DNA of 7,183 nt from Methanobacteriota archaeon (GCA_016207475.1 JACQPM010000025.1:1-7183); one strand, 5' to 3'. Positions 1 through 5,432 are shown, counted from the stretch's first letter. Numbers and translations are program-made. The notes: a model not told the origin generated them from the letters alone.

Positions 1-109
1 CCGAGACCTTGAGGGAGACGATGGTGGCGCTCCATACGTAAGGGTCCCCTGCCAGGATCAATTCCAGGGCCTTCACGAAGCCGTCCAGGAGAAAGGTCAG
101 GCTGTTCAC
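1..109 (-). CDS. tupB: Tungstate ABC transporter permease (TupB-like), N-terminus only
   Basis: Only the first 36 codons are present; the gene runs off the left edge of the window. The reading frame begins with GTG at 109 and has GGAGG (minus strand, 114-118) four bases upstream, which decides the start. The peptide opens with FLLDGFVKAL and continues with LILAGDPYV and a segment ending SLKVS. From memory this matches the N-terminus of tungstate-type (TupB) ABC permeases, where a gene-start helix with an 'L-GDP' turn precedes the first membrane span. TupB would form the membrane channel of a TupABC importer for tungstate (or molybdate), a cofactor metal of archaeal oxidoreductases. Divergence from tfx, a regulator linked to molybdenum enzymes, fits this role. 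PstC or another oxyanion permease remains possible because so little of the protein is visible. Confidence 0.62.
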   Translation of the reverse strand, partial: MNSLTFLLDGFVKALELILAGDPYVWSATIVSLKVS

Positions 110-140
110 GGAGCCTCCATTCCTCCAACAAAGAGTAGGG

Positions 141-150
141 ATATAAACTT
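141..150 (-). promoter_or_regulatory. TATA box for the TupB-like gene
   Basis: On the minus strand this reads AAGTTTATAT, a good archaeal TATA element. Its centre is about 36 bases from the GTG start at 109, which predicts transcription starting near 118 and a leader of roughly 10 bases that keeps the GGAGG at 114-118 near its 5' edge. It is distinct from the element that serves tfx. Confidence 0.5.
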
Positions 151-167
151 TTCCTCGCCTGGGGCCG

Positions 168-191
168 AAGGTAAACATATATATTTACCTT
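168..191 (+). promoter_or_regulatory. tfx promoter: TATA element within a 24-bp inverted repeat
   Basis: Eight-base arms AAGGTAAA (168-175) and TTTACCTT (184-191) are exact reverse complements around CATATATA. The centre ATATAT is also symmetric, so only the pair 176/183 is mismatched. The TATA core lies in the centre, about 27 bases before the second in-frame ATG of tfx (207) and about 21 before the first (201). No Shine-Dalgarno sequence lies between, so the mRNA is probably leaderless. The symmetry suggests that a dimeric regulator, perhaps Tfx itself, could bind over the TATA box; that is inference. Confidence 0.6.
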
Positions 192-200
192 TTCCATATC

Positions 201-608
201 ATGGGCATGGCCGAGTCCTTCTTATCGGAGAGGCAGCTGGAAGTCCTGAGCCTGAGGGGAAAGGGCAAGACCCAGGGCGAGGTGGCCCGCGTCCTAGGGA
301 CTACGAGGGAGAACATCTCCATAACGGAGGGGAGGGCCCTGCAGAACGTGGAGAAGGCCCGCAGAACCCTCGAGGAGTTCGAGAGGCTGGATCCAGTCGT
401 CATCGAGGTGGAGGAGGGCACGGACATCTTCTCCATACCGGGGGCGATCCTCAGGGCAGGGGATAGGCACGGGATAAAGGTCCTCTACGACAAGACCTCC
501 CTGGTGGGCTCCATCCGGAGGCATGCCGGCCGGAAGGTCGTAGGGAATAGGGTCGTCCAGGCCTTTGCCATCCATCTCCTGAGGAGAGGGAGGGTGAGGC
601 TCCCATGA
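201..608 (+). CDS. tfx: Tfx-family DNA-binding transcriptional regulator
   Basis: A 135-residue protein, close to the usual Tfx length of about 140. The N-terminus holds FLSERQLEVL (residues 7-16), followed by a sigma-70 region 4-like helix-turn-helix at about residues 23-46 (TQGEVARVLGTTRENISITE). The rest is the smaller C-terminal domain typical of the family. Tfx of Methanothermobacter binds DNA near the promoter of fmdECB, which encodes a molybdenum formylmethanofuran dehydrogenase. A role in molybdenum- or tungsten-responsive control is therefore likely, and the divergent TupB-like gene supports it. The ATG at 201 gives the longest form. ATG 207 fits better if the transcript is leaderless, given the TATA position and the lack of a Shine-Dalgarno sequence. 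pstB follows after three bases, so the two are probably cotranscribed, which is an unusual pairing. Confidence 0.9.
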   Translation: MGMAESFLSERQLEVLSLRGKGKTQGEVARVLGTTRENISITEGRALQNVEKARRTLEEFERLDPVVIEVEEGTDIFSIPGAILRAGDRHGIKVLYDKTSLVGSIRRHAGRKVVGNRVVQAFAIHLLRRGRVRLP

Positions 609-611
609 GAA

Positions 612-1484
612 ATGAATAAAAAGGACGGGGGCGAGTTACTTACGCGGATGACCAATCTCCAGGCGGATCTTCAGGACCGCGCCCAGGAACTACCTCCCCA
701 GGGGGAGGGCGAGGGGAAGAGGAAGAGGGCGGCGTACAAGATGGAGGCCCGGAGGGTCAACCTCTGGTACAACGCCAACCAGGCGCTGACCGATATCAGC
801 CTGGAGATCCACGCCCACAAGGTCACGGCCCTGATCGGACCCTCAGGGTGCGGGAAGACATCCTTCATCAGGCTCCTGAACAGGATGAACGACCTCATCC
901 CATATGCCAGGGTGGAGGGGGAGATCCTCCTGGATGGTGAGGACATATACCGGGAGGGCATAGACGTGGTGGCGCTTCGGAGGAGGGTGGGGATGGTCTT
1001 CCAGAAGCCCAACCCCTTCCCCAAGTCCATCTACGAGAACGTCGCCTACGGTCCAAGGATCCACGGGATAAGGGACAAAGAGAAACTGGACACCATCGTG
1101 GAGTACAGCCTCATCGAGGCGGCCCTCTGGGACGAGGTGAAGGGGAAGCTCTCCGCCTCAGCCCTCCAGCTCTCGGGGGGGCAGCAGCAGAGGCTCTGCA
1201 TCGCCAGGGCCCTGGCCGTGAAGCCCGAGGTGATCCTCATGGACGAACCGTGCTCTGCTCTAGACCCCATCGCCACCGCCAAGATAGAGGACCTCATGCA
1301 CGGCCTCAAGAAGGAGTACACCATAGTCATCGTCACGCACAACATGCTCCAGGCCGCCAGGGTATCGGACTACACGGCCTTCTTCCTCCTGGGCGAGATG
1401 ATCGAATTCGGGGAGACGAAGCAGATCTTCGAGAACCCAAAGGAGAAGAGGACGGAGGACTACATAACTGGGAGGTTCGGGTGA
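612..1484 (+). CDS. pstB: Phosphate ABC transporter ATP-binding protein PstB
   Basis: A complete ABC ATPase that powers high-affinity phosphate uptake at the inner face of the membrane. Visible motifs: Walker A GPSGCGKT (residues 76-83), Q-loop Gln131 in VFQKPNPFP, signature LSGGQ (187-191), Walker B VILMDE (207-212), D-loop SALD (215-218) and H-loop His243. PstB-specific stretches include [18 protein letters not shown] and the C-terminal [10 protein letters not shown]. The first 43 residues are a charged extension (Lys/Arg/Glu/Gln-rich) before the core, which starts near [10 protein letters not shown]. Translation could instead begin at Met13 (648) or Met44 (741); no start has a convincing Shine-Dalgarno sequence. 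It follows tfx by three bases and overlaps phoU by one (TGATG), so coupling is likely. The partners PstS, PstC and PstA are not in this window. Confidence 0.95.
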   Translation: MNKKDGGELLTRMTNLQADLQDRAQELPPQGEGEGKRKRAAYKMEARRVNLWYNANQALTDISLEIHAHKVTALIGPSGCGKTSFIRLLNRMNDLIPYARVEGEILLDGEDIYREGIDVVALRRRVGMVFQKPNPFPKSIYENVAYGPRIHGIRDKEKLDTIVEYSLIEAALWDEVKGKLSASALQLSGGQQQRLCIARALAVKPEVILMDEPCSALDPIATAKIEDLMHGLKKEYTIVIVTHNMLQAARVSDYTAFFLLGEMIEFGETKQIFENPKEKRTEDYITGRFG

Positions 1485-2137
1485 TGAGCAGGAGATCTTT
1501 CGACCAAGAGCTGGAGGAGATAAAGCAGGATGTAATCAAGATGGGCAAGTTGGCCAAGGAGGCGGTATATACCTCCGTCCGGTCCCTGGCAGAGCAGGAC
1601 CTGCAGCTGGTGGACAAGGTCTTCGCCGTGGAGGACGAGACCGACGTCCTCAACCTATCCATAGAGGACCGGTGCCTCAGACTGACGGCCCTCCAGCAGC
1701 CAGTGGCCCGGGACCTGAGGTTCATAGCCGCCATGATGAGGATCTCCTACAACTTCGAGAGGATGGCGGACCACGCGGCCAAGATCGCGGAGATAACCAA
1801 GAAGACGGCCTCCAAGCCCCTCCTCAAGCCCCTCATCGACATCCCCAGGATGGCGGGCATCATATCCGAGATGGTGGACATCAACCTCCAGGCCATAGCA
1901 GCCAGGGACGTGAAGCCCACGGAGGAGCTCTCCAAGAAGGACGACCTCGTAGACGCCCTCTACGAGCAGGTCTACAAGGAGCTCCTGACATTCATGATCA
2001 AGGACCCCAAGACCATAGACGATGCCACCCACCTTCTCATCGTAGCCCTCTACCTGGAGCGGATAGGGGACATCGCGTGCACCACGGGCTCGAGGATCGT
2101 CTACATGATCGAGGGGAGGAGGGTCTGGATCAAGTGA
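1484..2137 (+). CDS. phoU: Phosphate transport system regulator PhoU
   Basis: A 217-residue all-helical protein with two tandem PhoU repeats, the normal length for the family. PhoU proteins associate with PstB and phosphate-sensing machinery and restrain phosphate uptake. The first repeat carries the conserved QQPVARDLRFI (residues 71-81) and the metal-binding type motif FERMADHA (E92, D96, H97). The second repeat has LERIGDIA (E192, D196), where the usual His after Asp is Ile197. The ATG at 1484 overlaps the pstB stop by one base, which fixes the start. The stop overlaps the stop of the convergent ArsR-RDD gene by eight bases, with no terminator hairpin or T-tract visible between them. Confidence 0.94.
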   Translation: MSRRSFDQELEEIKQDVIKMGKLAKEAVYTSVRSLAEQDLQLVDKVFAVEDETDVLNLSIEDRCLRLTALQQPVARDLRFIAAMMRISYNFERMADHAAKIAEITKKTASKPLLKPLIDIPRMAGIISEMVDINLQAIAARDVKPTEELSKKDDLVDALYEQVYKELLTFMIKDPKTIDDATHLLIVALYLERIGDIACTTGSRIVYMIEGRRVWIK

Positions 2138-2861
2138 CCTCTTCCTCGACCTCCACCACCTTGGCGTCCACGTAGTAATCAGCGAACCTCAGGTAACCTT
2201 TCTCCCGGTAGAAGAGCATTCCCACCAGCAGGTCCAGGGGTATGAAGAAGATCTTGGCCACGTTCCTTATGGTGGTCTCCACCAGGTTGAGCCTCCTGCC
2301 GGACCTCTTCACCACCCTGATGCCCACGATGTACTTCCCCAGGGTCTGGCCGTTGTGAGTCTCCATGAGGGTGAGGGCCACCAGGGCCAGGGAGAGGACG
2401 GCGTGGAAGTACTCCACGATCATGATGGGGTGGATGGTCTTGTCGAAGATGAGGGGGCCCACCTTCTCCGGGACGAAGAGGGCTATGGAATAGACTATCA
2501 GGCTTGGGAGGCCTACCAGTAAGATGAAGTCTATGACGTTGGCAACCGCCCTCTTCGTGAAGGGGGCATGGGCCTCGGGCCTCGCCTCCTCCACTGGCCC
2601 CCCGAGCTGCCGGACCTCCCTCAGGATGGTGTGGGCCACCTTGCCCTTCTTCGTCAGGATGTAGGTCCCCTCGGGCGTCGTCTCGCAGAGGTCCCCCATG
2701 GTCTTGAGGTGGAAGTTCAGCTGCCCCGTGTCGCTCCCCAGGGTGTTGAGGATCTCCGTATAGGAGAGCTCCACCTTATCGTTCAGGAGCGCGACTATCC
2801 GGGCCCTCATGGGGTGCGAGAGGACCTTGAAGAGGTCGACCTCCTTCAGTTCCTTCACCAT
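2130..2861 (-). CDS. ArsR-type winged-helix protein fused to RDD membrane domain
   Basis: A 243-residue two-domain protein. Residues 1-85 form a winged helix like that of ArsR-family regulators: VDLFKVLSHPMRARIVALL, a recognition-helix region near TGQLNFHLKTM, then a wing (TYILTKKG). A short linker leads to an RDD domain (about 100-235) with the family residues Arg104 and Asp111 (KRAVANVID), GQTLGK (171-176), Arg199-Asn200 and RFAD (225-228). Hydrophobic stretches near 107-128, 147-166 and 201-216 look like membrane spans. This suggests a one-component regulator held at the membrane, binding DNA on the cytoplasmic side. The ligand is unknown. The start at ATG 2861 begins the ArsR homology; the same frame stays open far upstream, but only as antisense to the next gene. 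Divergence from the PCYCGC gene makes that gene the obvious candidate target. Confidence 0.85.
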   Translation of the reverse strand: MVKELKEVDLFKVLSHPMRARIVALLNDKVELSYTEILNTLGSDTGQLNFHLKTMGDLCETTPEGTYILTKKGKVAHTILREVRQLGGPVEEARPEAHAPFTKRAVANVIDFILLVGLPSLIVYSIALFVPEKVGPLIFDKTIHPIMIVEYFHAVLSLALVALTLMETHNGQTLGKYIVGIRVVKRSGRRLNLVETTIRNVAKIFFIPLDLLVGMLFYREKGYLRFADYYVDAKVVEVEEEVT

Positions 2862-2890
2862 ATCACTCTCACTGGTATCAAACCGTGCTA

Positions 2891-2900
2891 TCCTATTAAA
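2891..2900 (-). promoter_or_regulatory. Possible TATA element for the ArsR-RDD gene
   Basis: The minus strand reads TTTAATAGGA here, preceded by C. Its centre is about 35 bases from the ATG at 2861, which predicts a start of transcription near 2869 and a very short leader. It is a weaker match than the symmetric element at 2918-2933, which could serve the same gene with a leader of about 38 bases. Confidence 0.35.
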
Positions 2901-2917
2901 GCTTGCTCCTATCCAAA

Positions 2918-2933
2918 AGTATTTAAAAATACT
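2918..2933 (+). promoter_or_regulatory. Symmetric TATA element before the PCYCGC gene
   Basis: AGTATTT (2918-2924) and AAATACT (2927-2933) are exact inverted repeats separated by AA. The sequence TATTTAAA is a strong archaeal TATA box. Its centre is about 27 bases upstream of ATG 2952, and no Shine-Dalgarno sequence precedes that ATG, so the transcript is probably leaderless. It lies between two divergent genes and, being nearly symmetric, could direct transcription both ways. Confidence 0.6.
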
Positions 2934-2951
2934 CCATGCCAACATCCTCCC

Positions 2952-4175
2952 ATGGGGAAGAGGAAGAAGGCGGAGGGGGGGCGGGGTACTCTCGTAATAC
3001 CTATCCTCATAATCCTCTTGGCCGTTGCCGGAGGCTATCTCCTCCTCCAGCGCCCCAGGGCCGCTCAGCCCGGGCCCCTCCAGGAGCCGGGGGCTGAGAA
3101 CCTCCCGGACTTCGCCTACGCCAGCCAGGACTCCCTGAGGGCCTATATGGTGGCGCTCCGGATCCCGGAGGTCCTGGAGAAGATTCCCTGCTACTGCGGC
3201 TGCGTGAGCATGGAGCACCTGGGGGTCTCCCACAAGCACCTCCGCGATTGCTTCATATTCGACGACGGGGCCTTCGACGACCACGCCTCCTACTGCGATA
3301 TATGCATCTACGAGGCCCTGGATGTGGACCGATGGTACAAGGAAGGGGTGCCTGTGAGGGAGATCAGGACCAGGATAGACGCCAAGTACGGAGGGGGAAA
3401 GTACGGCCCACCGACCAAGACCCCGCCCGTGGGGGACGAGGTCGTTGCCACCGTGGTCCCCCCCATCCAGCCCATGCCGGATCTGGCGGCCCCCGGGGCG
3501 AACCTGAGCTTGGCGCCGGGCTTCAGGTCCATGAGCGATGCCCTGAAGCTCACCCCCGAAGGGGCCGTCTGGGCCCGCTTCATCAACATACCTGCCCTGG
3601 TGGGCGGGCCGCTGGAGCTCTACGCCTCGGGCCGAATCCAGCCGGAGGGCTTCTACGGGAGGAGGCTGGTGGGGATGTACTCCGCCGACTACTCCACCGA
3701 CTCCTGGATAGAGCTCCACGACGTAGGCTACGACGATCCGGGGATCAAGCCCCGATTGCAGCCAGGGATGGAGAACAGCGTCGCCTCCAGACCCTTCATC
3801 TACGGCCACGCCCAGAACGTGGAGAGGGTGGTGGCCCTCCAGCGGGGCGCTGGGAAGAGCGCCTATCCCACCTTTGCACCCCTCCTGGACCCCTTGGACG
3901 ATGAGGGGGCAGCGGTAGTGGAGGTATCCCTCAGGACCACTCCCTTCTCGGACATGGACTACCTGGGCCTCGATCCAGCCCCCGGAGGGGTGGAGAGGGT
4001 CTCCGCCTACCATATCGCCAGGAAGGAAGCGCTTCCCATCAAGGAGTTGGAGGAGCTCAAGGCCTCCAGCAAGGGGAGAGGCCTGGAGCAGTACGAGTTC
4101 AAGGTGGAGGGGGGCCTCCTGGTAGTGAGGATGGTGGGCGGGATAAACGCCGTCCTGGCCGAGAAGCTCCCCTGA
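2952..4175 (+). CDS. Membrane-anchored PCYCGC-motif protein with long C-terminal region
   Basis: A 407-residue protein. A basic N-terminus (GKRKK) and one hydrophobic span (residues 13-32) indicate a signal anchor with the rest outside the membrane. Residues 79-84 are PCYCGC, followed by His89, His94, His96, Cys100, His111 and YCDIC (114-118): six cysteines and four histidines within 39 residues. This matches the PCYCGC-motif domain of unknown function known mainly from bacterial lipoproteins and membrane proteins; metal binding or redox chemistry is plausible but unproven. The domain ends near residue 155 at KYGGGKYG. After a proline-rich linker, about 240 residues have no assignment I can make. 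The segment contains no further cysteine. ATG 2952 is chosen because it starts just before the anchor and sits 27 bases from a TATA box; the frame's upstream extension is antisense to the ArsR-RDD gene. The neighbouring DsbA-like remnants suggest an envelope redox setting. Confidence 0.78.
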   Translation: MGKRKKAEGGRGTLVIPILIILLAVAGGYLLLQRPRAAQPGPLQEPGAENLPDFAYASQDSLRAYMVALRIPEVLEKIPCYCGCVSMEHLGVSHKHLRDCFIFDDGAFDDHASYCDICIYEALDVDRWYKEGVPVREIRTRIDAKYGGGKYGPPTKTPPVGDEVVATVVPPIQPMPDLAAPGANLSLAPGFRSMSDALKLTPEGAVWARFINIPALVGGPLELYASGRIQPEGFYGRRLVGMYSADYSTDSWIELHDVGYDDPGIKPRLQPGMENSVASRPFIYGHAQNVERVVALQRGAGKSAYPTFAPLLDPLDDEGAAVVEVSLRTTPFSDMDYLGLDPAPGGVERVSAYHIARKEALPIKELEELKASSKGRGLEQYEFKVEGGLLVVRMVGGINAVLAEKLP

Positions 4176-4178
4176 GCT

Positions 4179-4334
4179 ATGAAGCGCTTCCTGATCCCCC
4201 TCGCGGTAGCCCTCATCCTGGCGTACTTGGCCTATAGGGGAGGAGGCCGTGAGGATTGTGGAGGGGGGGAAGGGTGGGGCCATGGCCGACGCCCTCTTCA
4301 GGGCCGTCCACGACGAGGGGCTGGTTCTGGATGA
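4179..4334 (+). pseudogene. 5' remnant of a DsbA-like gene: signal anchor then out of frame
   Basis: ATG 4179 lies three bases after the PCYCGC gene stop. The frame encodes MKRFLIPLAVALILAYLAYR, a convincing signal or anchor segment, then turns into a Gly/Arg-rich low-information tail that stops at 4334. The DsbA-like homology resumes in the +1 frame at about 4240 (EEAVRIVE), next to the run AGGGGAGGAGG. A frameshift there would join the anchor to the downstream thioredoxin-like fragment as one protein of about 127 residues. This is the N-terminal piece of what was probably an exported DsbA-family protein. A sequencing error in the G-rich run could account for the frame break, but not for the absent CXXC region. 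Confidence 0.5.
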
Positions 4335-4563
4335 GGCCCTCCTGGTGGATATCGCAGCGGGCCTGGGGATGGACGGGGCCCGGTTCAGGGAAGATCTAAG
4401 ATCGAGGAAGGTCCTGGCCAAAGTGCGGGCCGATACGGCGCTCGGCGACAGCTACGCCCTCCGCCAGACCCCCACCGTAGTCCTAGACGGCCAGCTGGTG
4501 GCGACCAACTACGGCCCCTCGAACCTGGGCAGGATCATCGACTCTATCCTAAAGATTAAATAA
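4249..4563 (+). CDS. DsbA-like thioredoxin-fold fragment lacking CXXC (104 aa)
   Basis: A 104-residue frame starting at GTG 4249 with GGAGG sequences at 4239-4246 just upstream. It resembles the C-terminal half of DsbA-family oxidoreductases: a helical insertion (MADALFRAVHDEGLVLDEAL, LVDIAAGLGMDGARFREDL), then the cis-proline loop QTPT (residues 73-76) and a strand VVLDGQLV. The N-terminal beta-alpha-beta unit with the CXXC active site is absent; the family is usually about 200 residues or more. There is no cysteine at all, so it cannot act as a thiol oxidase. The signal-like segment at 4179-4240 lies in another frame, so I read the pair as a decayed gene. The good ribosome site leaves open that this shorter protein is made. 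The last codons overlap the putative nac TATA box. Confidence 0.55.
   Translation: MRIVEGGKGGAMADALFRAVHDEGLVLDEALLVDIAAGLGMDGARFREDLRSRKVLAKVRADTALGDSYALRQTPTVVLDGQLVATNYGPSNLGRIIDSILKIK
4555..4563 (+). promoter_or_regulatory. TATA box for nac-uspA
   Basis: ATTAAATAA is centred about 27 bases before the nac ATG at 4586. No Shine-Dalgarno sequence lies between, so a leaderless transcript is expected. The element overlaps the final codons and stop of the preceding DsbA-like fragment. Confidence 0.55.
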
Positions 4564-4585
4564 AGGCAGGCCTAAATCTAACCCC

Positions 4586-4912
4586 ATGTTCCCCAAGATG
4601 AACCCCAAGCAGATGAAGAAGATGATGCGCCAGATGGGGGTAGAGATGGAGGAGCTGGAGGCGAAGGAGGTCGTTATAAAGCTCGCTGACAGGGAGATCG
4701 TCATAGAGAGCCCCTCCGTGAGCGTGGTGACGGCCATGAACCAGAGATCCTACCAGATCTCAGGGACCGAGCGGGTGAAACAGGCCCTGCCTCCCGAGGA
4801 TGTCAGGCTGGTCGCGGAGCAGGCGAAGGTGAGCGAGGAGAGGGCGAGGGAGGCCCTGGAGAAGACCAAAGGCGACCTGGCGGAAGCGATCCTTCTCCTG
4901 GGGAAGCCATGA
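4586..4912 (+). CDS. nac: Nascent polypeptide-associated complex protein (archaeal NAC)
   Basis: A 108-residue protein, typical of archaeal NAC. The Met/Lys-rich N-terminus (MFPKMNPKQMKKMMRQMG) is the ribosome-binding region. The NAC beta-barrel dimerisation segment spans about residues 22-64, with strands VVIKLADREIVIESP and YQISG. A UBA domain occupies 71-108 (EDVRLVAEQAKVSEERAREAL, then GDLAEAILLL). Archaeal NAC forms homodimers at the ribosome exit tunnel and contacts nascent chains. The start is fixed by homology and by the TATA box 27 bases upstream. The stop overlaps the uspA start (ATGA), which implies coupled translation. Confidence 0.96.
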   Translation: MFPKMNPKQMKKMMRQMGVEMEELEAKEVVIKLADREIVIESPSVSVVTAMNQRSYQISGTERVKQALPPEDVRLVAEQAKVSEERAREALEKTKGDLAEAILLLGKP

Positions 4913-5370
4913 AGGTCCTCATCTGCACCGACGGCTCGCGGTTCGCCGAGGAGGCCGTCGAGAGGGGTGGCAGGCTGCTGAAGGGCACCAAGCCCGAGGT
5001 CACCATCCTGAGAGTCGTCCCGGACTTCGAGAAGTACTGGGAGTACAACGAGTACGCCGAGGTCTTCAAGGAGGAGCTCCACAAGATCCGGAAGCTCGGG
5101 GTCCCGAAATCGGTCCTCGCCTCCCTTGATGCAGGGAAGGGGATCCTGGACAACCTCGGGATAAAGGCCGAGACCAAGACCCGTCAGGGGAAGGCGGCCG
5201 ACGAGATCCTGAAGGAGGCCGAGGAGGGCGATTACGACCTCCTAATCATGGCATCCTACGGCCGCGGCATCACCAAATTCCTGCTGGGGTCCGTCTCGAG
5301 GGAGGTCGTCCACCGGTCCAAGATACCGGTCCTGGTCATCAAGGGGAAGGAAGCCGGGGCGATGATGTAG
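4909..5370 (+). CDS. Universal stress protein, UspA family
   Basis: A 153-residue single-domain Usp protein with the expected alpha/beta fold. The N-terminal strand MKVLICTDGS carries the conserved Asp8. The C-terminal half has DYDLLIMASYGRG, FLLGSVSREVVHRS and the terminal strand PVLVIKG. ATP-binding members of this family use G-x2-G-x9-G-S/T. Here the first Gly is Ala115, and only eight residues separate Gly118 from Gly127-Ser128, so ATP binding is doubtful or altered. A central stretch rich in Tyr and Glu (residues 40-60) lies between strand and helix, as in other members. The ATG overlaps the nac stop by four bases, so it depends on nac transcription and probably on coupled translation. 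No clear terminator follows. Confidence 0.92.
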   Translation: MKVLICTDGSRFAEEAVERGGRLLKGTKPEVTILRVVPDFEKYWEYNEYAEVFKEELHKIRKLGVPKSVLASLDAGKGILDNLGIKAETKTRQGKAADEILKEAEEGDYDLLIMASYGRGITKFLLGSVSREVVHRSKIPVLVIKGKEAGAMM

Positions 5371-5380
5371 CCTCCCCGGA

Positions 5381-5410
5381 AGTATTTAAACATTCGTAAG
5401 ATTTATAAAG
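5381..5410 (+). promoter_or_regulatory. Two tandem TATA elements for the VWA gene
   Basis: AGTATTTAAA (5381-5390) and ATTTATAAAG (5401-5410) are both good archaeal TATA boxes in an AT-rich gap. They predict starts near 5412 and 5431, giving leaders of about 90 or 70 bases before ATG 5503. The first shares the 11-mer AAGTATTTAAA with the promoter of the PCYCGC gene (2917-2927). Which element is used cannot be told from sequence. Confidence 0.5.
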
Positions 5411-5432
5411 GAAGTTCATTACTTTCTAATAG

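Noticed and set aside
106..120. Four-codon minus-strand mini-frame ATG GAG GCT CCG TGA overlapping the TupB-like start
   Set aside because: It coincides with the Shine-Dalgarno region and is too short to support as a leader peptide.
1250..1483. Extension of the phoU frame upstream into pstB
   Set aside because: Its translation is His/Arg/Pro-rich nonsense overlapping conserved PstB motifs; PhoU homology starts at 1484.
2568..2951. Upstream extension of the PCYCGC reading frame
   Set aside because: It is antisense to the ArsR-RDD gene, lacks protein motifs, and the signal anchor and TATA spacing place the start at 2952.
4255..4280. G-rich run that might form a quadruplex
   Set aside because: The G-tracts are part of an ordinary GC-rich coding-like stretch and no independent sign of function is present.
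2862..4421. Very long minus-strand open frame continuing upstream of the ArsR-RDD gene, antisense to the PCYCGC gene
   Set aside because: The sequence there is low-complexity Gly/Pro/His/Val/Leu with no recognisable motif, typical of a shadow frame in GC-rich coding DNA. ArsR homology starts at 2861.
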